Assembly: GCA_032622095.1 (NCBI GenBank)
Contig: CP136066.1
Span: 52,294,609-52,358,608, forward strand
From: Siphonodentalium dalli
Lineage: Eukaryota; Mollusca; Scaphopoda; Gadilida; Siphonodentaliidae
Length of the DNA: 64,000 bases
Reading direction: 5' to 3'
The translations under genes and the position numbers were made by a program. Positions 23,265-34,472 of the stretch are shown piece after piece. Under the pieces are notes generated by a model. That model was not told the origin of the DNA. It saw nothing but the letters and a program-made list of their open reading frames with translations, and made no database searches. Within the stretch, counting starts at the first letter, position 1. Every line of letters starts with the position of its first letter.

Positions 23265-24720
23265 TGGCAGTGGCTTCCAGAACTCTTGGAAATTCGAAGA
23301 AGTTGTGTTTCTTTAAGTGAAACTGGTAAACCAGCCCAAAGATAACTGTCGCTGTAAACTGGGAAATCCCAACCTGTCAACTGAGGACGCGCACGCAGTA
23401 ACAACAATGTTTCGCCCGTGTGATCTATTCGTTCAGTGATTGTTTGATCCAGTGCAGTGTGTAGGCAAACTATTGTGCTATTCAATTATCGCTTGACCAA
23501 GTCGCGCATCGATGGAGTGATGACCTAGATTCGTAGACAAATACTACAGTGTGTAGAATCACAAACTGTGACGTGCTAAATTGTAAACAATTCACATTCA
23601 ATTGGGATCTGATGTCAATTATTCTCAAAATGCCCATTGTTTATTTATATGCACACTTGTTTTGTTTATATGCACTTCTGTTTATTCTGATTTGAGCCAT
23701 GCATCATCAATAGCTTAGTTAGTTTATTTAGGGTTGTGAGCTTGTGTATGCAACTTTGGTGACGTGACCCCGGTCATGCTGTCAAATGTGCCTGTAGAAT
23801 CTTATAACTAACGTGTGTCGTGTATAAAGAGCGTTCTATTTCTTATTCAAAGCAGTGTCTGTTTTCTTCAACGCTCAATAAAGTGCTCTGTTTGGTAAAC
23901 CCGACACATAAATAGAACTTCCGGTTTTGCGTTGTAAACATTGACACATGGCTTTTTGTTGACATCTCAACGTGAGCAAATCCGGACGATTTTGTCATTG
24001 TTTTTTCATCAGTGCCAGTAATTTTTGTAAGTGTAAGTTGTTTTCATGCAAACTATAGACTAGCTAAGATACTGGTAATTTATTTTGAGGCTCATAGCAT
24101 GTGAAAAATGTTGTATTTGATTGAGTAGCCAAAATTGACAACAAAATGTGTCAGGCCACTTTGTCAAATTTCTCATGTGCCAGAATCACACTGCTGATTA
24201 AGTGATATTTTTCCAAAGCCGGACTTGTTGGAAAATATTTGAAATTTTCCAAACATTCCGTGTTTTCTGGTTGTGTAAATTTAATCGCTTTCTGCGGATG
24301 CATACTTAACTTAGTGCATCATTTGTGTTGGCATTTTGGATGCAAATAATTTTTGCATCATCACGGTAGTGTTTAAGCTGGCATTTGTGAAAATGGTAGT
24401 TTCAGCTTGTTTTCCATCAGCGTTGTTGTTCGACATTCTTCATTCTGCTTCGGTGTTTTTGTGTTGTGTTCAGTAGTCGCAGATAACATAAGACGGTAAG
24501 TTTAGTGTCGTCCAGTCAGTTGGCCAATAATATTGGTCACGGTATCTTGCCCATACCGACTTTCCCCGACCTACATTCTGACTTGCATGCCCACTTGTCG
24601 CTTGACATTTCAATCTTTTTGTCGTACAATACCGTGCGCTCGCATCATTTCATATTATCGCATGAATTAAATAATTCAAATTAATAATGGTATAATTAAT
24701 TAACTAAGCTAATTATATTA
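23265..24720 (+). other. Gypsy-1 leader, proximal part
   Basis: No plus-strand frame longer than 60 codons is present, so no capsid gene is encoded here. A consensus 5' splice site, gacgGTAAGT, lies at 24495-24500. Confidence 0.7.
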
Positions 24721-25262
24721 TTATGTCTACGTCAGATTAGTGAAATTAGGTAACTTCGCCTGTCTTGTAAAATTTTTCAGATTTTCCGAAGACGGTGGCC
24801 GCAGTACATTGAAAATAGGATACTTAGAATTTTTTTTCAGTTCGTTCGCATTTTAGTTCGGAAAAAGGTGATTAGTTTCGACTTTGAAATTTTCCAGCTC
24901 GTCATCAGACATTATTGAAATTAGGTGACTTGTCCCAACTTAGATTTTTTTTCAGCTGTTTTTGCATTGAAATTAGGTGACATGGTTGTACTTTGAATTT
25001 TTTTTGTAGACGGTAGCCGATTTACATCGACATTAGGTGACTTCATCGGACTTAGAAATTTTTTCCAGATATTTCTGCATTATCGTACATATAGAGATTT
25101 ATTTCTTCTTTTTATGCTAAAGCCGTAATTTATTTACAGTGAACTTAGGACTTGAATAATTTTTTTTTCAGATTTCAATTAGCAAATGGACTTGAATATT
25201 TTTTTCACAGGTTACGATAGTCGATAGTTATTAGATAGCTGATCTTGAAATATTTTTCAGAT
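24721..25262 (+). repeat. Gypsy-1 leader array of polypyrimidine-AG repeats
   Basis: Degenerate tandem units share aaattaggtgactt followed by cttagaattttttttcag or a close variant. Acceptor-like AGs fall at 24780, 24840, 24897, 24955, 25009, 25068, 25171, 25210 and 25260; the first six are 54-60 bases apart. Each is preceded by a T-rich tract of 6-12 bases. They lie between a consensus donor at 24495 and the start of the long frame at 25377, so they could act as redundant 3' splice sites. This use is inference. Confidence 0.7.
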
Positions 25263-25376
25263 ATTTTTCTGAATAAATTATTGGTTAGTACATTACTTTA
25301 ACCACAACTTGCTGATTCATTTGAATAATTGTGTTTATTTGTATTATTATTTCCATATTGTTCATTAAATTGAATC

Positions 25377-28300
25377 ATGATGGCCGGTGTTGATGACTTA
25401 CAGTCAATGGAGCGGAACGATGAGTTATTAGATAAGATTACAGCTCAGATTGGTAAATTAAGGAAACAGATTGATAGACTCCAGGAGGAGCAGGAGATGG
25501 AAATGCAGAATGAGAATGCCTATTACACCAATTATTATAATAATGGTTATGATTATAATAACACTTATTCTAGGCGTAGACGGTATAAGCAGAAGAGGTC
25601 ACAGAACTATAAAGGTTCTCAGAGAGATGCTCATGAAGTGAATGATTTTAATCATCCTTCTAATGACAGGTTGCAAGATGATATAAATTGTTCCAGACAA
25701 TTTGTAGGTTGTTATAAATGTGGAGAGGACTCACATTTTGCTAGAGGTTGTAGGAATTTCAGGTACTGGAATAGGGGCAGAGCCAAACAGACTTATAATA
25801 GTCATTCTTCCAGACCTCAGCAGCAGTCCATGAATTTTAATTTACAGGATCCTTCTGGTCTAAGTGGAAGTCCCGCAGAGACTGAAGTTCAAGTTGCTGG
25901 CTTTAAAACAAAAGCACTTCTTGATACAGGGAGCACAGTCAGTACTATTTCAGAGCGGTTTTATACTTCATTTTTGTCGAAGTCCCCAATTCAGCCTCTA
26001 AACCAGATCCTGAACATTGAGTGTGGAGATGGTAAAAGTCTTCCGTACCTAGGGTACATAGACTGTCCAGTGACAGTTTCTGAGTTTACTCGGAATGTGA
26101 CAAGAGATTGTATTTTTCTTGTAGTGCCAAATAGCAACTATAACTTTTCAGTTCCAGTGTTGTTAGGTACAAATGTGTTAGCTGATTTCATGGAGATTTG
26201 TAAGCAGCAGCATGGTTCCAAGTTTTTGCAGGTATCTAATCTGTCTTCTCCATGGTATATGTCATTCCGCTGTATGACATTCAGAGAAAGGAACCTTGCA
26301 AAGAATAATTTTGTTTTAGGGCAGGTTAAATCTGCAGAGAATCAGCATGTGATCCTTCATCCAAACACAAAGAAAGTTCTTTCGGGTTTTATTGATCACA
26401 AGATACCATATCAGCCTACATGTGCAATTTTGCAACCACTTCCAGATGATAGTCGATTTGATTTTTTAGAAATATGTCCGTACGTTGTTAAATATGATTG
26501 CAAGAGTAATGATTCGATTGATGTTCATCTGTCCAACATTTCTTCCAGAACCATTAGCATTGCTCCTAACTCTGTAATATGCCAGATTCAACCTGTTTCA
26601 GTAGAGGATACCGAGGAGTCTAAGTCTGGTGAAACAAGTTCTTCATTTACAGATCAACTTCAGTTTGACTTATCTTCTTTGACAGCTGATGAATTTAAAG
26701 CTGGGATGAAACTTATTAAAAGTTTTTCAGATGTTTTCTCTCAGAGTGACTTGGACTTAGGTTTTTATAACAGGATTAAACATCGGATTGATATGTATGA
26801 CAGTACACCTTTTAAGCAGCGTGCAAGACACATTCCACCTAGTATGATTGAAGAGGTCAGAAATCATCTTCATCAGTTACTTTCAGCTGGAGTTATTAGA
26901 AGATCCAGGAGTCCATTCTCTTCTAATGTTGTGCTTGTTAGGAAGCGCGGTTCTAATGCTCTTAGACTCTGTGTTGATTACAGGCAACTCAATAAACAGA
27001 CTATACCTGATAATTATGCTTTGCCTAGGCCAGAAATGTTGTTTGATTCTCTCAAAGGTGCCAAGTACTTCTCTGTGCTTGATTTGAAAATGGGTTTTCA
27101 TCAATTAGAGATCTCCGAGGAACACAAAGAGAGAACTGCTTTTTCTGTTTCAGGATTAGGATTTTACGAGTACAATCGTTTAGCTTTTGGACTTAACAAT
27201 AGTCCAAGTTCATTTCAGAGAATGATGGAGGATTGTCTCGAAGGTTTAAACCATAATATCTGCAATATTTATATTGATGACATCATTATTTGGTCGCAGA
27301 CGGTTCCAGAGATGATAGAGCGACTTGAAGCTGTTTTTGACAGATTGAGGCAGTGTAATTTGAAGCTCGCACCTTCAAAATGCAAATTCTTTCAACGTAA
27401 ATGTACTTATGTTGGTTTTATAGTTTCAGAGCATGGAATTGAAACTGATCCTGAGAAAGTTGACAAAATTGTCAATTGGCCAGCTCCGGAGAATCCAGAT
27501 CAGTTGAGGAAATTTTTAGGTTTCTGTGGTTTTTATAGGAAATTTGTCAAGAATTTTTCTGCAATTTCTAAACCTCTTACAGATTTACTCCCACCCACTA
27601 ATGTTAAGAAGTCAAAGAATAAGCTTAAATCATCTTTTACAGGTAAATGGAAATGGGAAAGTGAGCAGCAGTCTGCATTTGATTATTTGAAAGATCGTCT
27701 TTCAAATCCCCCCATTTTAGGCTACCCCGACTATAGCAGACCATTTGAAATCCATATTGATGCGTCCCGACATGGTTTAGGTTGTGTCCTTCTCCAGGAA
27801 GACGATGGCGTGATGCGGGTGATAGCATATGGCAGCCGAGGTACTACTGCCGCAGAGAAGAATTATCCCGCCCACAAATTAGAATTTTTAGCTTTGAAAT
27901 GGACAGTGACTGAGAAGTTTTATGATTACTTATATGGAAATTATTTTGTTGTATATACAGATAATAATCCTTTAACTTATGTACTTACTTCAGCTAAATT
28001 AGATGCTACAGGTCAAAGATGGTTGTCAGCCCTTGGTGCTTTTAAATTCGATATTCTCTATAAGCCTGGTAAGACCAATACAGATGCAGATGTTTTATCT
28101 AGGTTGGACGAGCCTTCTTCAGTTTTTAATCATGAATTTATTCCAGTTGAATCTGTAAAGACTATCTGTAACTCTTTACAGGTTCAGCAGCCTTTTGTTG
28201 AGAGTTTATGTGTTGACTCTGATGTATTGAAACCAGTTGATGAATTAGGTTATGATCTTGATGAGATGAATTACAAGGATTGGAGGAGAGCACAGGAGCG

Positions 28301-30386
28301 AGATAATGTTTTATCATTTTGGATGACAGCAGTTAGGCAGAAGAAATGTCCGAATAGAAGGTCTTTGCCTCCTTCAAAGGATCATTCTCCTTTTTTCAGG
28401 CATTTTTCGAAGTTGAAGTTGCAGAGAGATGTTTTATATAGAGAGTCAACTTTTAATGGTAGTTCAACGTCTCAACTTGTATTACCTTCTTCTTATGTTA
28501 GACTTGTATTGAAGTCATTGCATAATGACATTGGACATCCCGGACGGGATAGGACTATTTCTCTGGTGAAAGAAAGATTTTATTTCCCCAGCATTGACAG
28601 TATAGTAGATAACTGGATCAAGAATTGCCATAGATGTATAAGGAGAAAGACTTCTACAAATTTTAGAGCTCCTTTAGTTTCAGTTTCTACTTCACAGCCA
28701 CTTGAGTTAGTTTGTATTGATTTTTTGTGTTTAGAATCTTGTAAAGGTGGTTATGAAAATGTTCTTGTTATTACAGATCACTTTACTAAGTATGCTCAAG
28801 CTTTTGCTACCAAGAATCAGACAGCCAAGACTACAGCCGATATCTTATTCAATAATTTCTTTATTCATTATGGCTACCCACAGCGTATACATAGTGATCA
28901 AGGTGCAAATTTTGAGTCACAAGTCATTTCAGAACTCTGTCAGCTGTGTGGTATACAGAAGTCTAGGACTACGCCTTACCACCCCATGGGTAATGGCATT
29001 ACAGAACGATTTAATCGTACACTCATAGGAATGTTAGGTACTCTTCATCCTGACCAAAAGAAGGATTGGAAATCCTTTATTGGTCCACTTGTTCATGCAT
29101 ACAATTGCACACGTCACGAAACTACAGGTTATGCACCATATTTGTTAATGTTTGGCAGAGAACCAAGGTTACCAATTGATGTCATGTTTGGTTTGCATAA
29201 ATCTGATTCTGATGATGATCGTTCATATTGTGATTATGTTACTGACCTTAAGCACAGACTTAGAGAATCTTACAGGTTAGCTTCCAGTGGTATGTCTAAG
29301 TCTCAAGAAGGTCATAAGAGGAATTATGACAAGAAAGTGAGAGGCGCTACTATACATGTAGGCGACCGTGTACTTGTCAAAACTTTAGCATTTGATGGCA
29401 GGCATAAATTGGCGGATAAATTTGATCCGGAGGTATATGTTGTGAAAGAGCAACCGAATAGTGATATTCCAGTTTTTGTGTTACAGGATGACTCAGGTAG
29501 AACCAGAACTTTACATAGGAATCACTTATTACCTATTGGTTCAATTCCTTTTGATCTTCCAGTTGATGATCCAACAGTTAAACCCGATTCTTCTAAAGGT
29601 GTTGATGTTCCAGCTGGACAAGATCCTGTCAGACCTGTCCCTAAACCAAGAACTGTGAGGAAAGATTATATTCCAGGCACTGTTGACAAATCTCATAAAG
29701 AGAACAGACTTAATGGTCGTGTTAGTGATAGTGATGAGGAGTCAGTGATTATGTTTACTCCGCAAAATGTTCCAAGTGTCTCATTTGTTTCAGGTAATGC
29801 GGATAATGGAGGTCCACCTCGTCCTGATGACGATCGGCGTTCGAGGATGGATCCTGGTATTTCTTCCAGTGGTGACGACCGCACTCCAAATAGGGAGCAT
29901 AGTGAAGATAATGTGATAGAATTTATTTCAGATACACATGAGCCGTTCGTTCAGACAGAACTTAGGTCCACAGGTGTACGTGTAGAGGCTGAGAATAGTG
30001 AGGAGATTAATGATATTGTTCCTTCTGCAGCTGTTGCAGATGATGGAGAACGAGTTAGCGGAGATGGTGATAGAACTGTAGCTTTTGTTTCAGATGATGT
30101 AGCCTCAGGTGTTCGTTCAGATGTAGTGATTAGTAGATCTGGTAATGAGGAAATTTCTTCCCATATAGATACCAGTGTGCCAAGTCCAGTGCCTAGGAGA
30201 TCGACAAGAGAAAGGAGTAAGCCATCGTGGATGCAGAAAGGAGACTTTGTTGTCAATAAATTGCAACCTATTTCAGGTAGCATGATAGACAAAAATGAGT
30301 TAATTAAGAATCTTACGGAAAATCAGTTATTTTCCAAAGTTTCACCTGAAGCATTACAGTCAATATTTGAGTCAATACTTAAGTGA
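25377..30386 (+). CDS. Gypsy-1 gag(NC)-pol polyprotein
   Basis: A 1,669-residue open frame. Residues 10-43 form a short coiled coil. Residues 112-125 form a CCHC zinc knuckle (C112-x2-C115-x4-H120-x4-C125). The retropepsin motif DTGS is at 183-186. Reverse transcriptase has D569 and YIDD at 632-635. RNase H follows with D795, E836 and D862. Integrase has the HHCC finger (H1049, H1054, C1084, C1087) and catalytic D1115, D1174 and E1210, the last two separated by 35 residues. An acidic low-complexity linker (about 1400-1600) leads to a basic/helical tail (1601-1669) shared with gypsy-2. All catalytic residues checked are present. No capsid domain precedes the knuckle, unlike gypsy-2, and no frameshift separates NC from protease. 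Confidence 0.97.
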   Translation: MMAGVDDLQSMERNDELLDKITAQIGKLRKQIDRLQEEQEMEMQNENAYYTNYYNNGYDYNNTYSRRRRYKQKRSQNYKGSQRDAHEVNDFNHPSNDRLQDDINCSRQFVGCYKCGEDSHFARGCRNFRYWNRGRAKQTYNSHSSRPQQQSMNFNLQDPSGLSGSPAETEVQVAGFKTKALLDTGSTVSTISERFYTSFLSKSPIQPLNQILNIECGDGKSLPYLGYIDCPVTVSEFTRNVTRDCIFLVVPNSNYNFSVPVLLGTNVLADFMEICKQQHGSKFLQVSNLSSPWYMSFRCMTFRERNLAKNNFVLGQVKSAENQHVILHPNTKKVLSGFIDHKIPYQPTCAILQPLPDDSRFDFLEICPYVVKYDCKSNDSIDVHLSNISSRTISIAPNSVICQIQPVSVEDTEESKSGETSSSFTDQLQFDLSSLTADEFKAGMKLIKSFSDVFSQSDLDLGFYNRIKHRIDMYDSTPFKQRARHIPPSMIEEVRNHLHQLLSAGVIRRSRSPFSSNVVLVRKRGSNALRLCVDYRQLNKQTIPDNYALPRPEMLFDSLKGAKYFSVLDLKMGFHQLEISEEHKERTAFSVSGLGFYEYNRLAFGLNNSPSSFQRMMEDCLEGLNHNICNIYIDDIIIWSQTVPEMIERLEAVFDRLRQCNLKLAPSKCKFFQRKCTYVGFIVSEHGIETDPEKVDKIVNWPAPENPDQLRKFLGFCGFYRKFVKNFSAISKPLTDLLPPTNVKKSKNKLKSSFTGKWKWESEQQSAFDYLKDRLSNPPILGYPDYSRPFEIHIDASRHGLGCVLLQEDDGVMRVIAYGSRGTTAAEKNYPAHKLEFLALKWTVTEKFYDYLYGNYFVVYTDNNPLTYVLTSAKLDATGQRWLSALGAFKFDILYKPGKTNTDADVLSRLDEPSSVFNHEFIPVESVKTICNSLQVQQPFVESLCVDSDVLKPVDELGYDLDEMNYKDWRRAQERDNVLSFWMTAVRQKKCPNRRSLPPSKDHSPFFRHFSKLKLQRDVLYRESTFNGSSTSQLVLPSSYVRLVLKSLHNDIGHPGRDRTISLVKERFYFPSIDSIVDNWIKNCHRCIRRKTSTNFRAPLVSVSTSQPLELVCIDFLCLESCKGGYENVLVITDHFTKYAQAFATKNQTAKTTADILFNNFFIHYGYPQRIHSDQGANFESQVISELCQLCGIQKSRTTPYHPMGNGITERFNRTLIGMLGTLHPDQKKDWKSFIGPLVHAYNCTRHETTGYAPYLLMFGREPRLPIDVMFGLHKSDSDDDRSYCDYVTDLKHRLRESYRLASSGMSKSQEGHKRNYDKKVRGATIHVGDRVLVKTLAFDGRHKLADKFDPEVYVVKEQPNSDIPVFVLQDDSGRTRTLHRNHLLPIGSIPFDLPVDDPTVKPDSSKGVDVPAGQDPVRPVPKPRTVRKDYIPGTVDKSHKENRLNGRVSDSDEESVIMFTPQNVPSVSFVSGNADNGGPPRPDDDRRSRMDPGISSSGDDRTPNREHSEDNVIEFISDTHEPFVQTELRSTGVRVEAENSEEINDIVPSAAVADDGERVSGDGDRTVAFVSDDVASGVRSDVVISRSGNEEISSHIDTSVPSPVPRRSTRERSKPSWMQKGDFVVNKLQPISGSMIDKNELIKNLTENQLFSKVSPEALQSIFESILK

Positions 30387-31400
30387 ACTCTTGTTTTCAG
30401 GTGATATCAGTTCATCTGTGCAAGATGTATCCATATTCAGTCTACTCATGTGTTTATTTCAGTCAATTTTCAGAACATTAATATTTCCGGTTAGTTACAG
30501 TTGTGTCTGTGACTATCTATCTTTACAGTGCTTTTATCTGTAACATGGCATCCACTGCCTTGTTAGGATATCTCTCACGTGTAATGTGAGCATTCAATCT
30601 GTGATGTACCTTGAACATATGTTGTGTCATATGTCAGATATTGTTGTGTCCATTGATTATCTTTTAATATGTATTGTGTACTGTTAGGTATCATGTGTCA
30701 TCTTCGTACGATCAGAGGTATAACTAGTTTTCCAGCTGACGATCCAGTGTAGAGCTACGACTCATTTGAGGTACCAGTTTTCAAGGAATTTTTTTTTGTT
30801 TTCTTATATGCTCTGTGAGGTGATATTATGTTCCTTTCAACTTATGATTATGTTTTTAACATTTGTGTTTTTGTTTACTCATTGAAATTTCAGATGGACC
30901 AGTGTGAATGTTGTCTACTTCAAATAGTGAAGCAGATCATGACTTTTCAGCTGATTATTTACCAGCTGTCTTGAATTATTCATGGCATAGTTTCAGTTAT
31001 TAGCAGGGATCGATAGTGGTGACTTTAAGTTTGATTTGACTAGTTCATGGATTACTTACAGCATTCTATGTTCAGTTTATTTCGGTTATGATAGTGTTAC
31101 ATATAATCTCATTATTGCAGAGATACACGACAAATTTTCGACTGACGATCCAGTGGTTTAACTATTTGAGGTTCCAGTTCTCCAAGAAAATTTTGTTCTA
31201 GTTATATACTCTGGTAATATATAGTGTTCATTTCATTTCTCTTTCAGCTAATGTTTCGAGATTAGTTCTGAATTCAGTTTTTGAACTCTGAATTTATTAC
31301 ATCGTGGTTTAGATGGTGCTCTACTATTATTATTCAGAGTGTGAGAGTTTATTGATATTTTGTAGCTTCGAGTTGAATGATATGGAGATCATTCGCCAAC
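30387..31400 (+). other. Gypsy-1 3' non-coding region
   Basis: No env-like or other frame. It contains a diverged internal duplication: tgacgatccagtg with a following gaggtaccagtt near 30738 recurs near 31142, about 405 bases later. Confidence 0.7.
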
Positions 31401-31411
31401 AGGAGGGAGAG
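31401..31411 (+). other. Gypsy-1 polypurine tract
   Basis: AGGAGGGAGAG lies directly against the 3' LTR, the expected plus-strand primer site. Confidence 0.85.
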
Positions 31412-32450
31412 TGTGACGGTGTAATTTAGCCCTAGTTTATATACAACTAATACAAGTTAATACTGACAACTAGCAGCTAACATATTCATCCATATCACCG
31501 GTATTTACGACATCCCGTTTACCCTCTCAACTTTGCTGTATTCGATCCGTCCCTGTCTTATCACTGTCACTTCAGCCCAATGCTAAACTCTCTAGTACTG
31601 CTACGTCAATTAGTACAGGTAAGCGCGCAGCTGATTGGATGACACATGGTCGCGCGTAAATTGTCAAAGGTTAAACAGTTTCGCGGGGTTTTAGATTAGT
31701 TGGTCAGAAAGTAAAGTTGTCTTCGGAAAGTTATTGTCTTAAAGTCTTAGTTTATTTTGTCGTCAAGATGTCGTCAAGTTGTTTAGACTATCGTTGTATA
31801 CAGATCCTGACATAGTGGCCTATGTCTCATTGAACTGGTATGTTCACAGTTTCTATATTTTATCGTTATAACATGTTTTTATTAATACTTTTGTCTTCAA
31901 GTAAATCACCATAGAGTTTGTCCATTTTGACATAAAGTATATTTCCTATTTTAATTATATTTTAATGTGATTACTTTTGTGAGGTTATCTCCCGATAACC
32001 TGAGATGCCAGTTTGTAGATATCTCAATTAGATAGATTGGATATCTGGCATTTCTTGTATTTTCAGGAACTCCTCAAGTTCCTTTAACATATATTTGTGT
32101 ATGCACATATGCGTGCTTATCATGCAAATGGTAATATCTTTGCATTTGGTTGCAGGGCCTATGATATAATATTCTATATCTACGTTGATGTATTATCAGA
32201 CTATGCCAGTCTGGATGATGTTCGATTGTACGTGTTGATGGAGATGATGATAATATTCTTGTGAAAGATAAATGAATAAATGATATATGAAGACATACAA
32301 AGGTAATATGAACTTTCTATAGACCCTGTCCACCAGATTGAGAATTCTTGAGAACAGAGCCCATACTGCCAAAGGCTAACTTTATAAATTTAATGTCAAA
32401 GGCTCAAGGACATTTAATAATATAAATGGACCCATAGTAACCCTATGACA
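31412..32450 (+). repeat. Gypsy-1 3' LTR
   Basis: 1,039 bp, matching 22206-23244 throughout by eye. It is followed by the TACA target duplication at 32451-32454. Confidence 0.95.
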
Positions 32451-32454
32451 TACA

Positions 32455-34200
32455 TTACTGAAAATTCTAGAACATATCCTGAATATACGACATGAAAAAA
32501 TACTCTTACCATCACAATCTAAGCTCCAAGTAGGCTTCACAAAGGGGACTTCATCCATCAATGCGGCCCTAATAGTGACTGAATGTATTGCCGAGGCCAA
32601 GATACAGAAGAAACCGTTACTATTTATAACACTAGACGCTCAGAAAGCCTTCGATGTGGTGGATCATTCCATACTATTACAAAAATTATTCCTTGATGGA
32701 ATTAGAGGAGATGACTGGCTGTTGTTAAAAGATCTATATAGCGGTCTCCAATCCAGAGTGAAATGGGACGGTGGACTTTCTCATCCATTCTCCATAAAGC
32801 AAGGCGTCAGACAAGGGGGTATATTATCAACTGGGCACTATAAGCGCTTCAACAACCAACTCCTGCTTCAAATTGAAGAACACTGTCAAGGAGCTACAAT
32901 TGGATCTTTAAGGTTTCCACATGTTACCTGTGCAGATGACCTTGCTCTCCTGGCCCACGATTCGGAAAACATGCAAGGTATGGTAAACAGAGTTGAGCAG
33001 TATTCAAGATCAGAGCGATACAAAATCAACCCCACAAAAAGTAATCTTATGATCTACAACACCAAAGCAGAAACTAAGGAGATAAAAATTTATGGAGAAG
33101 CAATAAAAAGACCCATTGACACTGAACATCTGGGCATCATCCGCAATGGGCACAACACACCTGATATAGAAAAGAAGATACAGCTGTCCAGAAGAACCTG
33201 CTACTCTCTCATGGGTGCTGGATTACATGGAAAAAGTGGAATCTCCCAAGAGGTCAAAGCACATTTATGGAATGCTTATGTTACACCAAGGCTGGCTTAT
33301 GGTTTGGAAGTTCTCATCATAAAATCAACGGAAATGAAAAAGCTTGAAAAACATCAAACGTCCATCCTCAAACAAATTCAACATCTCCCCGACAGAACTG
33401 CAACAGTTGCTGTTGGCTCTCTACTTGGGATCATGCCACTCGAAACAATCATCCACAGAAATGCACTTAACCAATTCCATAGAATCATCAGCACTCCGTC
33501 TTCAGCCGAATACCAACTTGCTGTTAGACAACTTGCCATCCGAGATCTTAAATCTCCCAGCTGGTTCTCCTATATTCGAAGAATCCTAAATATGTATAGT
33601 CTACCCTCAGCTTATAATTTACTCCAAAAAACACCAGAGAAAGAAGCGTGGAAACAAACAATTGCTAAAGCTCTAACTTACTCCACCGAAAACAAATGGA
33701 AAGAGAAGATATCTGAGAAGACAAGTCTAAAATATCTTAACCCCTCACCCAAGGTGAACCAAATACACCAGATTTATAGATATGTCAGAGCGAACCTACA
33801 TGATGTACACAGAGCTGAAATCAAGGCCAGGCTGCTGACGGGAACTTACATATTGCAGTGCAACAGAGCAAAATTTAATCAATATGCTGATGATGACAAG
33901 TGTAAAGTATGCCAAAAAGATTCAGAAGATAGGCAACACTTCATAGCTGAATGTCAAGGATATAAAGACCTACGGGGAAAATATATAAAGAAGATTAAAG
34001 AATTGGACAGTGTAACAAGGAACCCTCGCCTCATAGAAGACTCGAAACTTCTGACTCATCTTCTTCTTGATTCTTCTCATCCCACCATTGAAGAAATTAC
34101 CACCATAAAGGAAGATGAAGCAGCCAAGCTAGAGCAGTTGAGCCGAGAGTACCTTTCTGCCATCCACCTTCGAAGAAATCAGAAACTGGCTATAGTGTAA
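32455..34200 (+). pseudogene. LINE reverse transcriptase, catalytic and C-terminal part
   Basis: Continues the frame broken at 22205. The longest open part (32575-34200) has motif A around D21 (FITLDAQKAFD), a QGGILS motif, motif C CADD at 119-122, and a long thumb/connection. The C-terminal zinc-finger-like C443-x2-C446-x8-H455-x4-C460 is typical of several invertebrate LINE families. The clade is not certain, possibly I/Nimb-like. The coding sequence itself shows no stop after 32455. Its loss of function comes from 5' truncation and the gypsy-1 insertion. Confidence 0.9.
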
Positions 34201-34391
34201 AATAATTGAGCTCAGGACTGGCGATAACTGTTCACAAAACAATCAAGTTTTTTGTACAGGTTCAGAGAATTAGGGAGTGTACATATATTCTGATGACATA
34301 GGATATTCTTAGCGGAACACTACGCTGGACATACAGCGGTGCCTCGACAAATCAACGAGGGAAACTACAAAGAAACAACAACAACAACAAC
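34201..34391 (+). other. LINE 3' end with (AAC)n tail
   Basis: Short 3' untranslated part ending in aaacaacaacaac repeats at about 34373-34391, a simple-repeat tail typical of some non-LTR elements. Confidence 0.75.
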
Positions 34392-34404
34392 ATGGGTGTA
34401 TGTT

Positions 34405-34472
34405 TTGACCAGTGATCACATGGTCTCGACGAACCTCGATCGAGGTTTTTCACACAAATCGAGGTTTAGTAC
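34405..34472 (-). repeat. Bracketing inverted repeat, right copy, inner part
   Basis: Reverse complement of the inner part of 21481-21573. It is interrupted at GTAC (34469-34472) by gypsy-2 and continues at 43708. Confidence 0.9.

Larger units (their letters stand above)
22206..32450 (+). mobile_element. Gypsy-1: Ty3/gypsy LTR retrotransposon
   Basis: A 10.2-kb element with 1,039-bp LTRs at both ends (starting TGTGACGGTG, ending CTATGACA), a primer-binding site, a 2.1-kb leader, one long gag/pol frame, a 1-kb 3' non-coding region and a polypurine tract. A 4-bp TACA duplication flanks it. LTRs of equal length that look identical by eye imply recent insertion. The pol order protease-RT-RNase H-integrase assigns it to Ty3/gypsy. 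It sits inside a LINE reverse-transcriptase gene. Confidence 0.97.

Noticed and set aside
30387-31411. Possible env gene in gypsy-1
   Set aside because: No open frame of useful length between the pol stop and the polypurine tract, so no envelope protein is encoded.
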